In this document: positions 14,775 to 22,114 of the stretch, in pieces
Layout of the letters: the number at the start of each line of letters is the position of its first letter
Position numbering within the stretch: the stretch's first letter is position 1
Origin: Kribbella catacumbae DSM 19601
GTDB lineage: Bacteria > Actinomycetota > Actinomycetes > Propionibacteriales > Kribbellaceae
Length of the DNA stretch: 32,684 nt
Assembly (NCBI RefSeq): GCF_000372465.1
Contig: NZ_AQUZ01000085.1
Span: 1 to 32,684, forward strand
Direction: 5' to 3'
Notes under the pieces: generated by a model
What the model was told of the DNA's origin: nothing
Seen by the model: the letters and a program-made list of their open reading frames with translations, nothing else
The model's database searches: none
Program-made: the position numbers and the translations under genes

Positions 14775-16073
14775 CTAGCCCTGGGACTTGATCAGGTCGT
14801 TGATCTTGCCGACGTAGGTCTGCAGGTCGGAGGTCGGCTTCTTGCCGTTGAGGATGGGTTGCCAGTACGCCGTTGTCAGGTCGACCACCTGGGAGGCCCA
14901 CTGGGTGGTGAAGCGCACGCCGACCGTCTTTTCGGCGGCGAGGTCGGCCTTGACCGTGTCGACGACTGTGTTCTGTCCTGCCTTGGTCAAAGCACTGAAG
15001 TAACTCTCCTGCGCAGGCGTGTACGCCGGGGGCGCGACTGGCGAGGCCGGCAGGACGGCGTCCCAGACCTTCGTGTTGATGTACTCGAGCACCTTGTAGG
15101 TCGCGTCTTCATCGCCGGTGTACTCCGGCGTGCAGATGCCGACCGAGTCGTACAGCGTCGTCGGCGTGTTCACCTGCGGGAACGGCGCGAACCCGTACTT
15201 GATCTTCGGCTTGTCGGTCTGGAACCCGGCGGCCAGCCACTGCCCGCCGAACATCATCGGCACCTTGCCGCCGGAGAACAGCGCCGGCACGTTCGACGCG
15301 TCGTACCCGGGTGGCGCCACCGCACCCGACTTGATCGCCGCGGCGAGCTTCTCCACGCCCTCGGTGTACTTGTCGTCGATCTCCGCCTTGGTCGGATGGT
15401 TCACGTTGTCCGTGAAAGCCGCGCCGCCCGCCGACACGGAGTACATGCTCATCGTGAACGGTCCGTCCGCCCCGGTGAGCTGATCCGCGACCAGCCCGTA
15501 CTTCGCTCCGCCCTTGTTCGCGAGCTTGCCGGCGGCGGAGTACATGTCGTCCCAGCTCCAGCCGGCCTTGGGCTCGGGGATGCCGGCGGCCTTGAAGGCG
15601 TCGGCGTTGTACCAGACGCCATAGGTGTTCATCAGCGACGGCAGGCCGCCCATCAGCCCATCGCCGGTCTTCCAGTTCGTCATCGCGGAGCCGACGAACT
15701 TGTCCGCCTTGAAGTCGCCGTCACCGTCCTCGATCTTCTTCGACCAGTCGACCAGCAGGCCCTGCGAGGTGTACTGCTGCTCGGTGTCGTTACCGCACCA
15801 GAACAGGTCGGGCAGCTTCTTGGCCTGGGTGAGCGACGCGAGCTTGTCGCCGTACCCGCCGCTCGGGGTGTCGATCAGTTGCACCTTGATCTGGTCGTCC
15901 TTGAAGCCCTCGAGGGCCTTCTTGATGGCGGTGTTCGTCTCGGGGGACTCCCATGTCATCACGGTTACGGTGACCGGTCCGCCGGACTTGCCGCCGGAGT
16001 CCGATCCGCCGCAGGCAGCCGTTGCCGTCAGCAACCCCGCGCAGGCGAGGGAGGTACCGATGATCCTGTTCAC
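14775..16073 (-). CDS. Sugar ABC transporter substrate-binding lipoprotein
   Basis: A 432-residue extracellular binding protein of the family-1 (UgpB/MalE-like) type. The GTG at 16073 was chosen because GAGGAG lies 8 nt upstream and a lipoprotein signal begins there (MNRIIGTSLACAGLLTATAAC, with Cys21 as the lipidated residue followed by GGSDSGGKSGG). A longer in-frame extension runs through the upstream permease gene and is not real. The body has the expected pattern, such as VTVMTWESPETNTAIKKALEGF, LPDLFWCGNDT, GVWYNADAFKAAGIPEPKAGWSWDD and ALFSGGKVPMMFGGQWLAA. It delivers a carbohydrate to the two permeases encoded just upstream; the sugar cannot be predicted. Confidence 0.92.
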   Translation of the reverse strand: MNRIIGTSLACAGLLTATAACGGSDSGGKSGGPVTVTVMTWESPETNTAIKKALEGFKDDQIKVQLIDTPSGGYGDKLASLTQAKKLPDLFWCGNDTEQQYTSQGLLVDWSKKIEDGDGDFKADKFVGSAMTNWKTGDGLMGGLPSLMNTYGVWYNADAFKAAGIPEPKAGWSWDDMYSAAGKLANKGGAKYGLVADQLTGADGPFTMSMYSVSAGGAAFTDNVNHPTKAEIDDKYTEGVEKLAAAIKSGAVAPPGYDASNVPALFSGGKVPMMFGGQWLAAGFQTDKPKIKYGFAPFPQVNTPTTLYDSVGICTPEYTGDEDATYKVLEYINTKVWDAVLPASPVAPPAYTPAQESYFSALTKAGQNTVVDTVKADLAAEKTVGVRFTTQWASQVVDLTTAYWQPILNGKKPTSDLQTYVGKINDLIKSQG

Positions 16074-16096
16074 TGTTGTGCTCCTCAGGGGGTGAG

Positions 16097-17017
16097 TCAC
16101 TTCTGCGTGGTGCTGCCCAGCGAGCCGAGGCCCTGGATGAAATAGCGCTGCGCGGCGAAGAAGATGATCAGCGGCGGCAGCATGTAGAGCAGGTTGGTGG
16201 CCATGTAGTAGCTCCAGTTCGGCGTCTGCCCGGCGAACGGTGAGACGAACTGCGCCATCCCGACCGACAGTGGCCACTTGTCGGCGGAGTACAGATAGAC
16301 CAGCGGGTTGAGGAAGTCGTTCCAGGACGCCTGGAAGGCGAGGATCGCCATCGTGATCCAGGCCGGCCGGGTCAACGGCAGCATCACGCTGACGAAGATC
16401 CGCAGGTGCCCGGCGCCGTCGATCTTGGCCGCCTCGTCGATCGAGTACGGGATGGCCATGAAGTACTGCCTGGCCAGGAAGATGAACAGCGGATTGCCGC
16501 CGAAGAAGGCCGGCACGATGAGCGGCAGCCAGGTGTCGTACCAGCCGATGCTCTTGTAGAGCTGGAACAACGGGATCAGCCCGACCACGCCGGGCAGCAG
16601 CATGCTGCCGACGAACAGGTAGAACCACACCTTCTGGCCCGGGAACCGCAGCCGGGCCAGCGCGTAGCCGGCCATCATCGCGGTCATCACGCCGCCGAGC
16701 ACGCTCAGCATCGTGATGATCGTTGAGTTGAGCAACAAACGCGGGAACCGGATCGCCTCCGGGCCGTTGACGAAGTTGCTCCACTGGAACTCGCGAGGCA
16801 GCAACCGCGGCGGCACCTCGAAGACGGCGGAACCGCTCTTCAGCCCGATGGTGATCATCCACAGCAGCGGGACGACCATCACGGAGCAGATGAACAAGGC
16901 GGTCACGTACCAGGACGTCGTACGGGCCGTTCGTTTGCCTGTACTGCGTTTCGGCGCGGCCGGCGTCTCGGTGAGCGCGGGAGCGGGGGCGGGCGCTTCA
17001 GTCGGGAGTGTTGTCAC
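16097..17017 (-). CDS. Sugar ABC transporter permease, MalG/UgpE type
   Basis: A 306-residue membrane protein with six hydrophobic segments after a proline/alanine-rich basic N-terminus. The inner-loop EAA motif that contacts the ATPase is clear: DEAAKIDGAGHLRIFVSVMLPL near residue 190. The C-terminal RYFIQGLGSLG is typical for the MalG/UgpE branch. It overlaps the upstream permease gene by 20 bases and ends 23 nt before the lipoprotein start, so all three genes form one reverse-strand operon. No ATPase is encoded; a shared MsmK-like ATPase elsewhere would be expected. Confidence 0.92.
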   Translation of the reverse strand: MTTLPTEAPAPAPALTETPAAPKRSTGKRTARTTSWYVTALFICSVMVVPLLWMITIGLKSGSAVFEVPPRLLPREFQWSNFVNGPEAIRFPRLLLNSTIITMLSVLGGVMTAMMAGYALARLRFPGQKVWFYLFVGSMLLPGVVGLIPLFQLYKSIGWYDTWLPLIVPAFFGGNPLFIFLARQYFMAIPYSIDEAAKIDGAGHLRIFVSVMLPLTRPAWITMAILAFQASWNDFLNPLVYLYSADKWPLSVGMAQFVSPFAGQTPNWSYYMATNLLYMLPPLIIFFAAQRYFIQGLGSLGSTTQK

Positions 17018-17957
17018 TGTATGTCCAGAGCGAGGAGAACTTCGCGGTCAGGGCGATCACGGCGATGATGACGATGAACAGCACCCACACCTGGGCGGAG
17101 GCGTAGCCGAGCTGGGGAATCCTGCCCAGGTTGGAGAATCCGTTGTTGTAGATCGACAGCATCAGCACGTTGGTACTGAACCCGGGGCCGCCGTTGGTCA
17201 GGATCTTCGGCTGGTTGAAGGTCTGCAGCGCGGCCGTCGTCTGCAGGATGACCTGCAGCAACATGATCGGGCTGATCATCGGCAAGGTGATCCGGAAGAA
17301 CACCGAGTACGGTCCGGCGCCGTCGACCCGGGCGGCCTCGTAAAGCTCGTTCGGCACGGCCTGGAGCGCAGCCAGGAAGATGATCATCGTGCCGCCGACG
17401 CCCCACAGCATCACGATCACGATCGACGGCATCGACATCGCGGGGCTCTGCAGCCAGTCGCTGGTCGGCAGGTGCAGCTTGTCCAGGATCGTGTTCGCCA
17501 GGCCGACCTGCGGGTTGAGGATGAACTTCCACAGCGTGATGGTCGCGACCGCGGGCAGTACCACCGGAAGATAGGCCAGTGTCCGGACGATCCGGACGCC
17601 GGCGAAACGCTGGTTGCAGAACACAGCGAGCGCCAGCCCGAGCGCGAGGCTCAACGGCACGTAGAGCAAGACGAGATAGCCGGTCGCGCGCAGGGACGGC
17701 CAGAACGCGGGGTCGACGGTGAACAGCCGGCGGAAGTTGCCCAGGCCCACGAACACCGGGTCGGACAGCCCGTTGTACTTCGTCAGTGACAGGTAGAACG
17801 AGCGGACCAGCGGATAGACCACGAAGACGGTGAAACCGATGATGGCCGGCGAGATGAACAGGTAGGCGGCCTTGACGTCCGAGCCGGCGTTGCGGCTGAG
17901 GCCGCGGCCGACCTTCCCCGCCCGGGGAACCTTCCGTCGTCGTCCGTCACGATTCAT
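16998..17957 (-). CDS. Sugar ABC transporter permease, MalF/UgpA type
   Basis: The first gene of the reverse operon encodes a 319-residue permease with a basic cytoplasmic N-terminus and six membrane spans, beginning with AAYLFISPAIIGFTVFVVYPL. The EAA loop reads YEAARVDGAGPYSVFFRITLPM near residue 217, and the NQPKILTNGGPGFSTNVL segment is typical of the MalF/UgpA type. The ATG at 17957 has AGGAGG four bases upstream. Immediately before that lies a LacI-type operator placed right after a TAAACT -10 box, so the operon is probably repressed by the divergent regulator. Confidence 0.93.
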   Translation of the reverse strand: MNRDGRRRKVPRAGKVGRGLSRNAGSDVKAAYLFISPAIIGFTVFVVYPLVRSFYLSLTKYNGLSDPVFVGLGNFRRLFTVDPAFWPSLRATGYLVLLYVPLSLALGLALAVFCNQRFAGVRIVRTLAYLPVVLPAVATITLWKFILNPQVGLANTILDKLHLPTSDWLQSPAMSMPSIVIVMLWGVGGTMIIFLAALQAVPNELYEAARVDGAGPYSVFFRITLPMISPIMLLQVILQTTAALQTFNQPKILTNGGPGFSTNVLMLSIYNNGFSNLGRIPQLGYASAQVWVLFIVIIAVIALTAKFSSLWTYSDNTPD

Positions 17958-17971
17958 CCTGCCTCCTGGAC

Positions 17972-17983
17972 GGTAACGTTTCC
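17972..17983. promoter_or_regulatory. LacI-family operator O1 at the sugar operon promoter
   Basis: GGTAACGTTTCC is a near-palindrome with the AACGTT core typical of LacI/GalR operators. On the reverse strand it directly follows TAAACT (17991-17986), a likely -10 box, so it covers the transcription start of the importer operon. It shares TAACGTTTCCAAAG, apart from one base, with the second site at 18041. Confidence 0.75.
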
Positions 17984-18034
17984 AAAGTTTACTGTGAGGT
18001 GACGATGCCGTGCGGTGAGAGGGAAGTCAACCCT

Positions 18035-19057
18035 GTGTCCGAAACGTTTCCAAAGCATTCCGAGTCCGCTCGCCCGACGATGATCGACGTGGCCAAGCGG
18101 GCCGGCGTGGGGTTGGGCACGGTCTCCCGGGTGGTCAACGGCGGGGCCGGCGTGCGGGACGAGACCGCGAGCCGGGTACGCGCCGCGATCGACGAGCTGG
18201 GCTTCCAGCGCAACGAGGTCGCCCGCGCGCTGCGGCCGGGCAAGAAGTCGTCGAGCCTGGCTCTGGTGCTCGGCGATCTGACCAACCCGTTCTACGCGAC
18301 GATCGCCAAGTCGTCACTCGAGGTCGCCGGGCAGGATGGCTTCGCGGTCGTGCTCGGTTCGGTCGACGAGGATCCCGAGGGGGAGCGGCGGGCGATCCAG
18401 GAGCTGATCGGGCGGCAGGTCGCCGGGTTGATGATCGTGCCCGACCAGGGCGATCACTCGTTCCTGGCCAGTGCGGGCATCCCGGTGGTCTTCGTGGACC
18501 GGCCGGCGCACGGGATCGAGGCCGACATCGTCATGGTCGACAACGAAGGCGGTGGCAAGCTCGCCACGGATCACCTGCTCCAGCAGGGCCATGTGCGGAT
18601 CGCGATCCTGCTCGCGCCGTCGTACTACACGACCGGTCGGCGGTTGCGCGGCTACCGGCGGGCTTGTCGCGCGGCCGGGATCGAGGTGGACGAGAGCCTT
18701 GTCGTCCAGCTTCCGGAAGGTACTGCCGAGGCGGCCGAGAAAGCGACCCGCGAGCTGATGCATCGTCCGGACCCGCCCACCGCATTGTTTGCCTCCACCA
18801 ACTTCCTTACCGAAGGCGTACTGCGCGCGCTCCGCGAGGTTGATGCCGAGCCCGCCGTCGTTGGCTTCGACGACTTCCGCCTGGCCGACATGCTCCCCAC
18901 CCCGGTCACAGTCGTTGCCTCCGACATCGCAGAGCTCGGCCGGATCGCCGCCCGCCTCCTCCTGGATCGGGCAGCCAAAACCGACACCCGCCCACCCCAA
19001 CGCATCGTCCTGCCGTGCCAACTGATCCAGCGCGGTTCTGGCGAGAGGCCTGCATGA
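18035..19057 (+). CDS. LacI-family transcriptional repressor
   Basis: A 340-residue regulator. The GTG at 18035 is chosen because AGGGAAG lies 8 nt upstream; a GTG at 17999 has no ribosome site. The helix-turn-helix and hinge lie at about residues 16-70 (TMIDVAKRAGVGLGTVSRVVNG, then VARALRPGKKSSSLALVL), followed by a periplasmic-binding-protein-like effector domain (LTNPFYATIAKSSLEVA, IPVVFVDRP, GFDDFRLADMLPTPVTVV). It is divergent from the sugar importer and very probably represses it until a sugar or sugar phosphate binds. An operator copy lies within its codons 3-6, suggesting autoregulation. Its stop overlaps the hydrolase start (ATGA). Confidence 0.92.
   Translation: MSETFPKHSESARPTMIDVAKRAGVGLGTVSRVVNGGAGVRDETASRVRAAIDELGFQRNEVARALRPGKKSSSLALVLGDLTNPFYATIAKSSLEVAGQDGFAVVLGSVDEDPEGERRAIQELIGRQVAGLMIVPDQGDHSFLASAGIPVVFVDRPAHGIEADIVMVDNEGGGKLATDHLLQQGHVRIAILLAPSYYTTGRRLRGYRRACRAAGIEVDESLVVQLPEGTAEAAEKATRELMHRPDPPTALFASTNFLTEGVLRALREVDAEPAVVGFDDFRLADMLPTPVTVVASDIAELGRIAARLLLDRAAKTDTRPPQRIVLPCQLIQRGSGERPA
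18041..18050. promoter_or_regulatory. LacI-family operator O2 inside the repressor coding start
   Basis: GAAACGTTTC is a perfect palindrome, followed by CAAAG as at O1. Its centre is 68 bp from that of O1, about 6.5 helical turns. It encodes part of ETFPK at residues 3-7 of the repressor, so binding would block elongation of the repressor's own transcript or support a loop with O1. Confidence 0.7.
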
Positions 19058-19824
19058 TCAGCGTGGTGGACGACCTGCCCGTGTACTACGAATCCTTCGG
19101 CGAGGGCAGGCCGATCGTCTTCCTGCCCGGCTGGGGAAATGCGAACGGCGAAGGCCGCGACGTGCACGAGCCTGTCTTCGCGGCGGGACACCCCGGCTGG
19201 CGGCGGATCTACATCGACCCACCGGGCACCGGCCAGACACCGTCGCGACCCTGGATCACCAACCAGGACGGCATGCTGGACGTCATCGCCCAGGTGATCG
19301 ACGGCGTGGTGGGGAACGAATCGTTTGCCCTCGCTGGTACGTCGGCCGGCGGGTTGCACGCGCGCGGGATCGTCCATCGCGACCCGAGCCGGATCCTCGG
19401 ACTACTGCTCCGCGTGCCCGGCGTGATCGTGGACCGCACCCAGCGAACGCTTCCGGTCGACGACCCGGCGATCTGGGATGCCGGTTATCTGTCGGCTCTC
19501 CAGCTGAAACAAGACTTGTATTACGACGTGGCGGAAGCGATCGCCGACCCGGAGTTCCTGAGCGGCATCCAGAGCGAGGTGACCAAGTACGCCCTGAGCG
19601 TCGAGCCCCGTGCGCGACTCGATGCACCGACGCTGATCGTCACCGGACGCCAGGACACGATGACCGGGTACGCCGATGCGTGGCCGCTGCTGGCGGACTA
19701 CCCGCGCGCGACGTACGCAGTACTGGATCGGGCCGGTCATGATCTGCCGGTGGATGATCACGGCTTGTATCAAGCCTTGGTGGGCGACTGGCTGACGCGA
19801 ATGGAAAAGCACCCGGGCGCTTGA
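19054..19824 (+). CDS. Alpha/beta-fold hydrolase
   Basis: A 256-residue cytoplasmic hydrolase; the ATG at 19054 overlaps the repressor stop, so it is translated with lacI. The catalytic triad can be placed: Ser97 in the nucleophile elbow AGTSAGG, Asp in VTGRQDTMTGY, and His near residue 229 in DRAGHDLPVDD. HGxP-type sequence near the oxyanion hole is replaced by FLPGWGNANG. It lacks a signal peptide. Linkage to a sugar transporter suggests it cleaves an ester or acyl group from an imported compound, but that is inference; the fold alone does not give the substrate. Confidence 0.8.
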   Translation: MISVVDDLPVYYESFGEGRPIVFLPGWGNANGEGRDVHEPVFAAGHPGWRRIYIDPPGTGQTPSRPWITNQDGMLDVIAQVIDGVVGNESFALAGTSAGGLHARGIVHRDPSRILGLLLRVPGVIVDRTQRTLPVDDPAIWDAGYLSALQLKQDLYYDVAEAIADPEFLSGIQSEVTKYALSVEPRARLDAPTLIVTGRQDTMTGYADAWPLLADYPRATYAVLDRAGHDLPVDDHGLYQALVGDWLTRMEKHPGA

Positions 19825-19845
19825 GGGGCGGACGCGCCCGGGTGC
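19809..19845. terminator. Bidirectional terminator hairpin
   Basis: GCACCCGGGCGC (19809-19820) and GCGCCCGGGTGC (19834-19845) form a perfect 12-bp stem with a 13-nt loop. It spans the hydrolase stop codon and lies 28 nt beyond the stop of the convergent reverse-strand gene, so it can end both transcripts. Confidence 0.75.
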
Positions 19846-19872
19846 AGTCTTCCATCCCAGGGATGACGGAAA

Positions 19873-20568
19873 CTAGAAGTTCGGCCAGGCCCAGCCGAGG
19901 TAGTTGGAGAAGTACGGGAGTCTTGCCAGGCCGATAGCGCCGCCGACGCTGGTTGCCCAGAAGTAGCCGTCGCCGCGGGCGACGCCGACGTGGCCGTAGG
20001 GGGCGGCGAGGTCCCAGAAGACCAGTGCGCCCTTGGGTGGGTTGAGGTCGCCGCGGTGGGCGACGCCGCGGGCGACGGCGTCGTTCCAGTCCGCCTTGGC
20101 CGAGGCCCAGATGCCGGTCTTGCCGTAGGAGTTCTCGGCCGCCATCTCGCAGTAGCCCTGGAATGCGGTCGAGCCGTTGCGGGCGGCGAACCAGGCGATC
20201 GCCTTGTCGGCGCGCGGGTTGTTCGTGCAAAGAGGTGCGACCAAGCCGCTGCTGCCGGTGTTGACGTAGGAGTCGGAGATGAAGCCCTTGCCGGGGATGT
20301 GATCCCAGATCAGGCTCCGGCCGAACTTTCCGGTCACCGGTTCGCCGTAGATCTGGCAGTCGATCTGAACCGCTCCGTTGGGCTGGGTGCCGACCGAGCC
20401 GAAGCTGGTGGCGTTGCCGGAGCGGATCGTGACGCCGAGCCCGGAGTCGGTCACGACGGTGCCGGTGGCTGCGTGCGCGGGCAGTGCTGTGCCGCCGAGT
20501 ACGGCGGTGCCGCCAAGCAGGGTGATGGCGGTGAGCCTGGAGACAGTACGGAGGAGGGCGGTCCGCAT
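19873..20568 (-). CDS. Secreted protein, SH3-like plus NlpC/CHAP-like domain
   Basis: A 231-residue exported protein. The ATG at 20568 has AAGGGAA 7 nt upstream and opens a Sec signal (LRTVSRLTAITLLGGTAVLGG, cleavage likely after LPAHA). Residues about 35-115 look like a bacterial SH3 domain (VTIRSGNATSFGSVG, then GKGFISDSYVNTG). The C-terminal 110 residues contain FQGYCEMAAENSYG, NPPKGALVFWDLAAPYGHVGVARG and end in NYLGWAWPNF; the Cys and the GHVGVA His are placed as in NlpC/P60 or CHAP peptidases. A cell-wall peptide hydrolase role is inferred. It shares this C-terminal domain, including the last ten residues, with the next reverse gene. Confidence 0.75.
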   Translation of the reverse strand: MRTALLRTVSRLTAITLLGGTAVLGGTALPAHAATGTVVTDSGLGVTIRSGNATSFGSVGTQPNGAVQIDCQIYGEPVTGKFGRSLIWDHIPGKGFISDSYVNTGSSGLVAPLCTNNPRADKAIAWFAARNGSTAFQGYCEMAAENSYGKTGIWASAKADWNDAVARGVAHRGDLNPPKGALVFWDLAAPYGHVGVARGDGYFWATSVGGAIGLARLPYFSNYLGWAWPNF

Positions 20569-20624
20569 GAGGTTGTTCCCTTCTGGGAGTTTGCTTCACT
20601 CGCAGGGAACCAGAGCGTGTTCAA

Positions 20625-20642
20625 GTTGTCGCAGTAGGCAAC
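20625..20642 (-). promoter_or_regulatory. Shared upstream motif, copy A
   Basis: On the reverse strand the sequence is GTTGCCTACTGCGACAAC, an inverted GTTGYC-N6-GRCAAC repeat 57 bp before the ATG of the 231-residue secreted protein. A closely matching copy precedes its paralogue. Sequence similarity continues downstream of both motifs (GAnCAC, then TCTG), unlike the remaining leader, so it looks like a common promoter or operator. Confidence 0.6.
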
Positions 20643-20643
20643 G

Positions 20644-20675
20644 AACCGCCCGGCCGGTGCACCGGCCGGGCGGTT
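20644..20675. terminator. Terminator of the 155-residue secreted protein gene
   Basis: AACCGCCCGGCCGGTG (20644-20659) is followed directly by its exact reverse complement (20660-20675), a perfect 32-bp palindrome starting 7 nt after the reverse-strand stop. It separates the two paralogous genes, so each is probably its own transcription unit. Confidence 0.75.
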
Positions 20676-20682
20676 GCTCGAC

Positions 20683-21150
20683 TCAGAAGTTCGGCCAGGC
20701 CCAGCCGAGGTAGTTGGAGAAGTACGGCAACCGGGCCTTGCCGATCCGGCCGTTCACACTGGTGGCCCAGAAGGTGCCGTCCCCGACGGCCAGGCCGACG
20801 TGCCCGTACGCGCTGATGTTCCAGAAGACGAGAGCGCCCCTCGGCGGGTTCAGGTCGCCTCGGTGGGCGGCGCCGCGGCGGACCGCGTCGTTCCAGTTCG
20901 CCTTGGCCGAGGCGTAGATCCCGGTCCGGCCGTACGCGTTCTCGACGGCCTTCTCGCAGTAGCCCTGGTAGGCGGTCGAACCGTTGCGGGCCGAGAACCA
21001 CGCGACCGCGTTGTCGGCCCTGGATTGGGGTGCGGCGGTGACGGTACCGACCGAGTCGACCGGTGCGGCGGTCGCCGGCAGGCCTGCGCCGACGAGGGCG
21101 GCACCGCCGAGCAGGAGAGTGATGGTGGCGCGGGCGAGTAAAGATCTCAT
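20683..21150 (-). CDS. Secreted NlpC/CHAP-like protein, short paralogue
   Basis: A 155-residue exported protein; the ATG at 21150 is used because it begins a normal signal peptide (MRSLLARATITLLLGGAALVG, cleavage after LPATA) and has an AGG-containing site about 9 nt before it; an in-frame upstream extension has no signal. After a short linker it consists only of the domain shared with the neighbouring gene: WFSARNGSTAYQGYCEKAVENAYG, NPPRGALVFWNISAYGHVGLAVG and the same NYLGWAWPNF end. It lacks the SH3 part. The two genes are a tandem duplication with domain loss or gain. Likely a cell-wall acting enzyme or effector; no substrate can be named. Confidence 0.75.
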   Translation of the reverse strand: MRSLLARATITLLLGGAALVGAGLPATAAPVDSVGTVTAAPQSRADNAVAWFSARNGSTAYQGYCEKAVENAYGRTGIYASAKANWNDAVRRGAAHRGDLNPPRGALVFWNISAYGHVGLAVGDGTFWATSVNGRIGKARLPYFSNYLGWAWPNF

Positions 21151-21234
21151 GATGTTTTGCCTTTCGCTGGGGCGGGAAGGGCTGTATCCCTTGGCGAATT
21201 CGCTCTTGCCCGCAGACAATCAGACAGTGATCGG

Positions 21235-21252
21235 GTTGTCGCAGCGGGCAAC
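21235..21252 (-). promoter_or_regulatory. Shared upstream motif, copy B
   Basis: The reverse strand reads GTTGCCCGCTGCGACAAC, differing from copy A only in two spacer bases, 84 bp before the short paralogue's ATG. It lies in the divergent region shared with the XRE-type regulator, whose own start is 67 bp away on the other side. A separate small inverted repeat, CACTT-GATA-AAGTG (21271-21284), sits between the motif and the regulator start. Confidence 0.6.
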
Positions 21253-21319
21253 CAGAAACTGAATAACCATCACTTGATAAAGTGTGTAGATTACTAACCG
21301 TGAGAGCGGGGAGTGCGTT

Positions 21320-22012
21320 GTGCGACCAGCTCAGGCTCGCTTCGTCATCGGCTGCCGGATGCGGGAGTTGCGAGAGGCCGCCGGGGTGCCGCTGACCCGC
21401 GCCGCCAGCCTGTCGGGCTGGGACAAGGGCCATCTGTCCAGAGTCGAGCGGGGACACACCAAACCGAGCCGGGAACTGATCGAGTGGTACGACGATTCCT
21501 TCGGCGCCGGCAGCGCGCTGGTGAACCAGTTGATGGAACTCGATGCTGCCGTCCGGGCCGGCAAGGACATGTCGATGCGGGACATGCGCCACCGGGATTC
21601 GCTGCCGCACCCGGTGCTCCTCGGCGGCTCGGTGCCCGCCGACCACGATCCGGAGGACCGCGCGGAGCTCGTGGGGGAGACGGTGCCCGACGGCACCCGG
21701 GTGTGCCGGGATCAGGAGTTCGAGAAGACCTGGGAGATCCGCAACAGCGGCGAGAGCCACTGGCGCAACCGCTGGCTCACCAGACAAGGAGCAGCCGGTA
21801 CGCCGGGCTGGCTGCGTTCGCCGGCGCGGGCGCCGTTGCCGGACGCAGTACCGGGTGAGGTCGTGACAGTCCGGATGAGGCTGCAGGCGCCGTCGCAGGT
21901 TGGTGCGTCCACCGCTTATTTCAAGGTGACCGACGAAGCCGGCCGTCTCTATTACCCAGGCCTGGAGTCCCCACCGGTCTACTGCACGATCTTCACCGTC
22001 TACGAACTCTGA
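21320..22012 (+). CDS. XRE-type regulator fused to an NBR1-like Ig domain
   Basis: A 230-residue cytoplasmic protein from the GTG at 21320, with GGGGAG-type sequence about 8 nt before. Residues about 5-65 are a Cro/C1-type helix-turn-helix (GCRMRELREAAGVPLTRAASLSGW, KGHLSRVERGHTKPSRELIEWY). After a charged linker, residues about 120-228 match the NBR1-type immunoglobulin-like domain: DGTRVCRDQEFEKTWEIRNSG, then HWRNRWLTRQG, VPGEVVTVRMRLQAP, and TAYFKVTDEAGRLYYPG. This fusion occurs in actinomycetes but its function is not established. Its divergent placement suggests control of the secreted proteins at 19873-21150. It may bind protein or peptidoglycan ligands through the Ig part, which is a guess. 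Confidence 0.8.
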   Translation: MRPAQARFVIGCRMRELREAAGVPLTRAASLSGWDKGHLSRVERGHTKPSRELIEWYDDSFGAGSALVNQLMELDAAVRAGKDMSMRDMRHRDSLPHPVLLGGSVPADHDPEDRAELVGETVPDGTRVCRDQEFEKTWEIRNSGESHWRNRWLTRQGAAGTPGWLRSPARAPLPDAVPGEVVTVRMRLQAPSQVGASTAYFKVTDEAGRLYYPGLESPPVYCTIFTVYEL

Positions 22013-22114
22013 ACGAGGGTTTGCCCTTGAGGTTCGGCTGATGCCTGTCCTTGGAGAGTGCTTGCCGAATACGTTGCTGACTACCTGTCCGCCAGAACGC
22101 AGGGAGATATCAGC

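Noticed and set aside
14544..16145. Forward ORF of 533 codons opposite the lipoprotein gene
   Set aside because: Antisense shadow of a well-supported gene; no family features and extreme valine/arginine/glycine composition.
16074..16862. In-frame N-terminal extension of the sugar-binding lipoprotein
   Set aside because: It overlaps the permease gene in another frame; the GTG at 16073 has a ribosome site and begins a lipoprotein signal.
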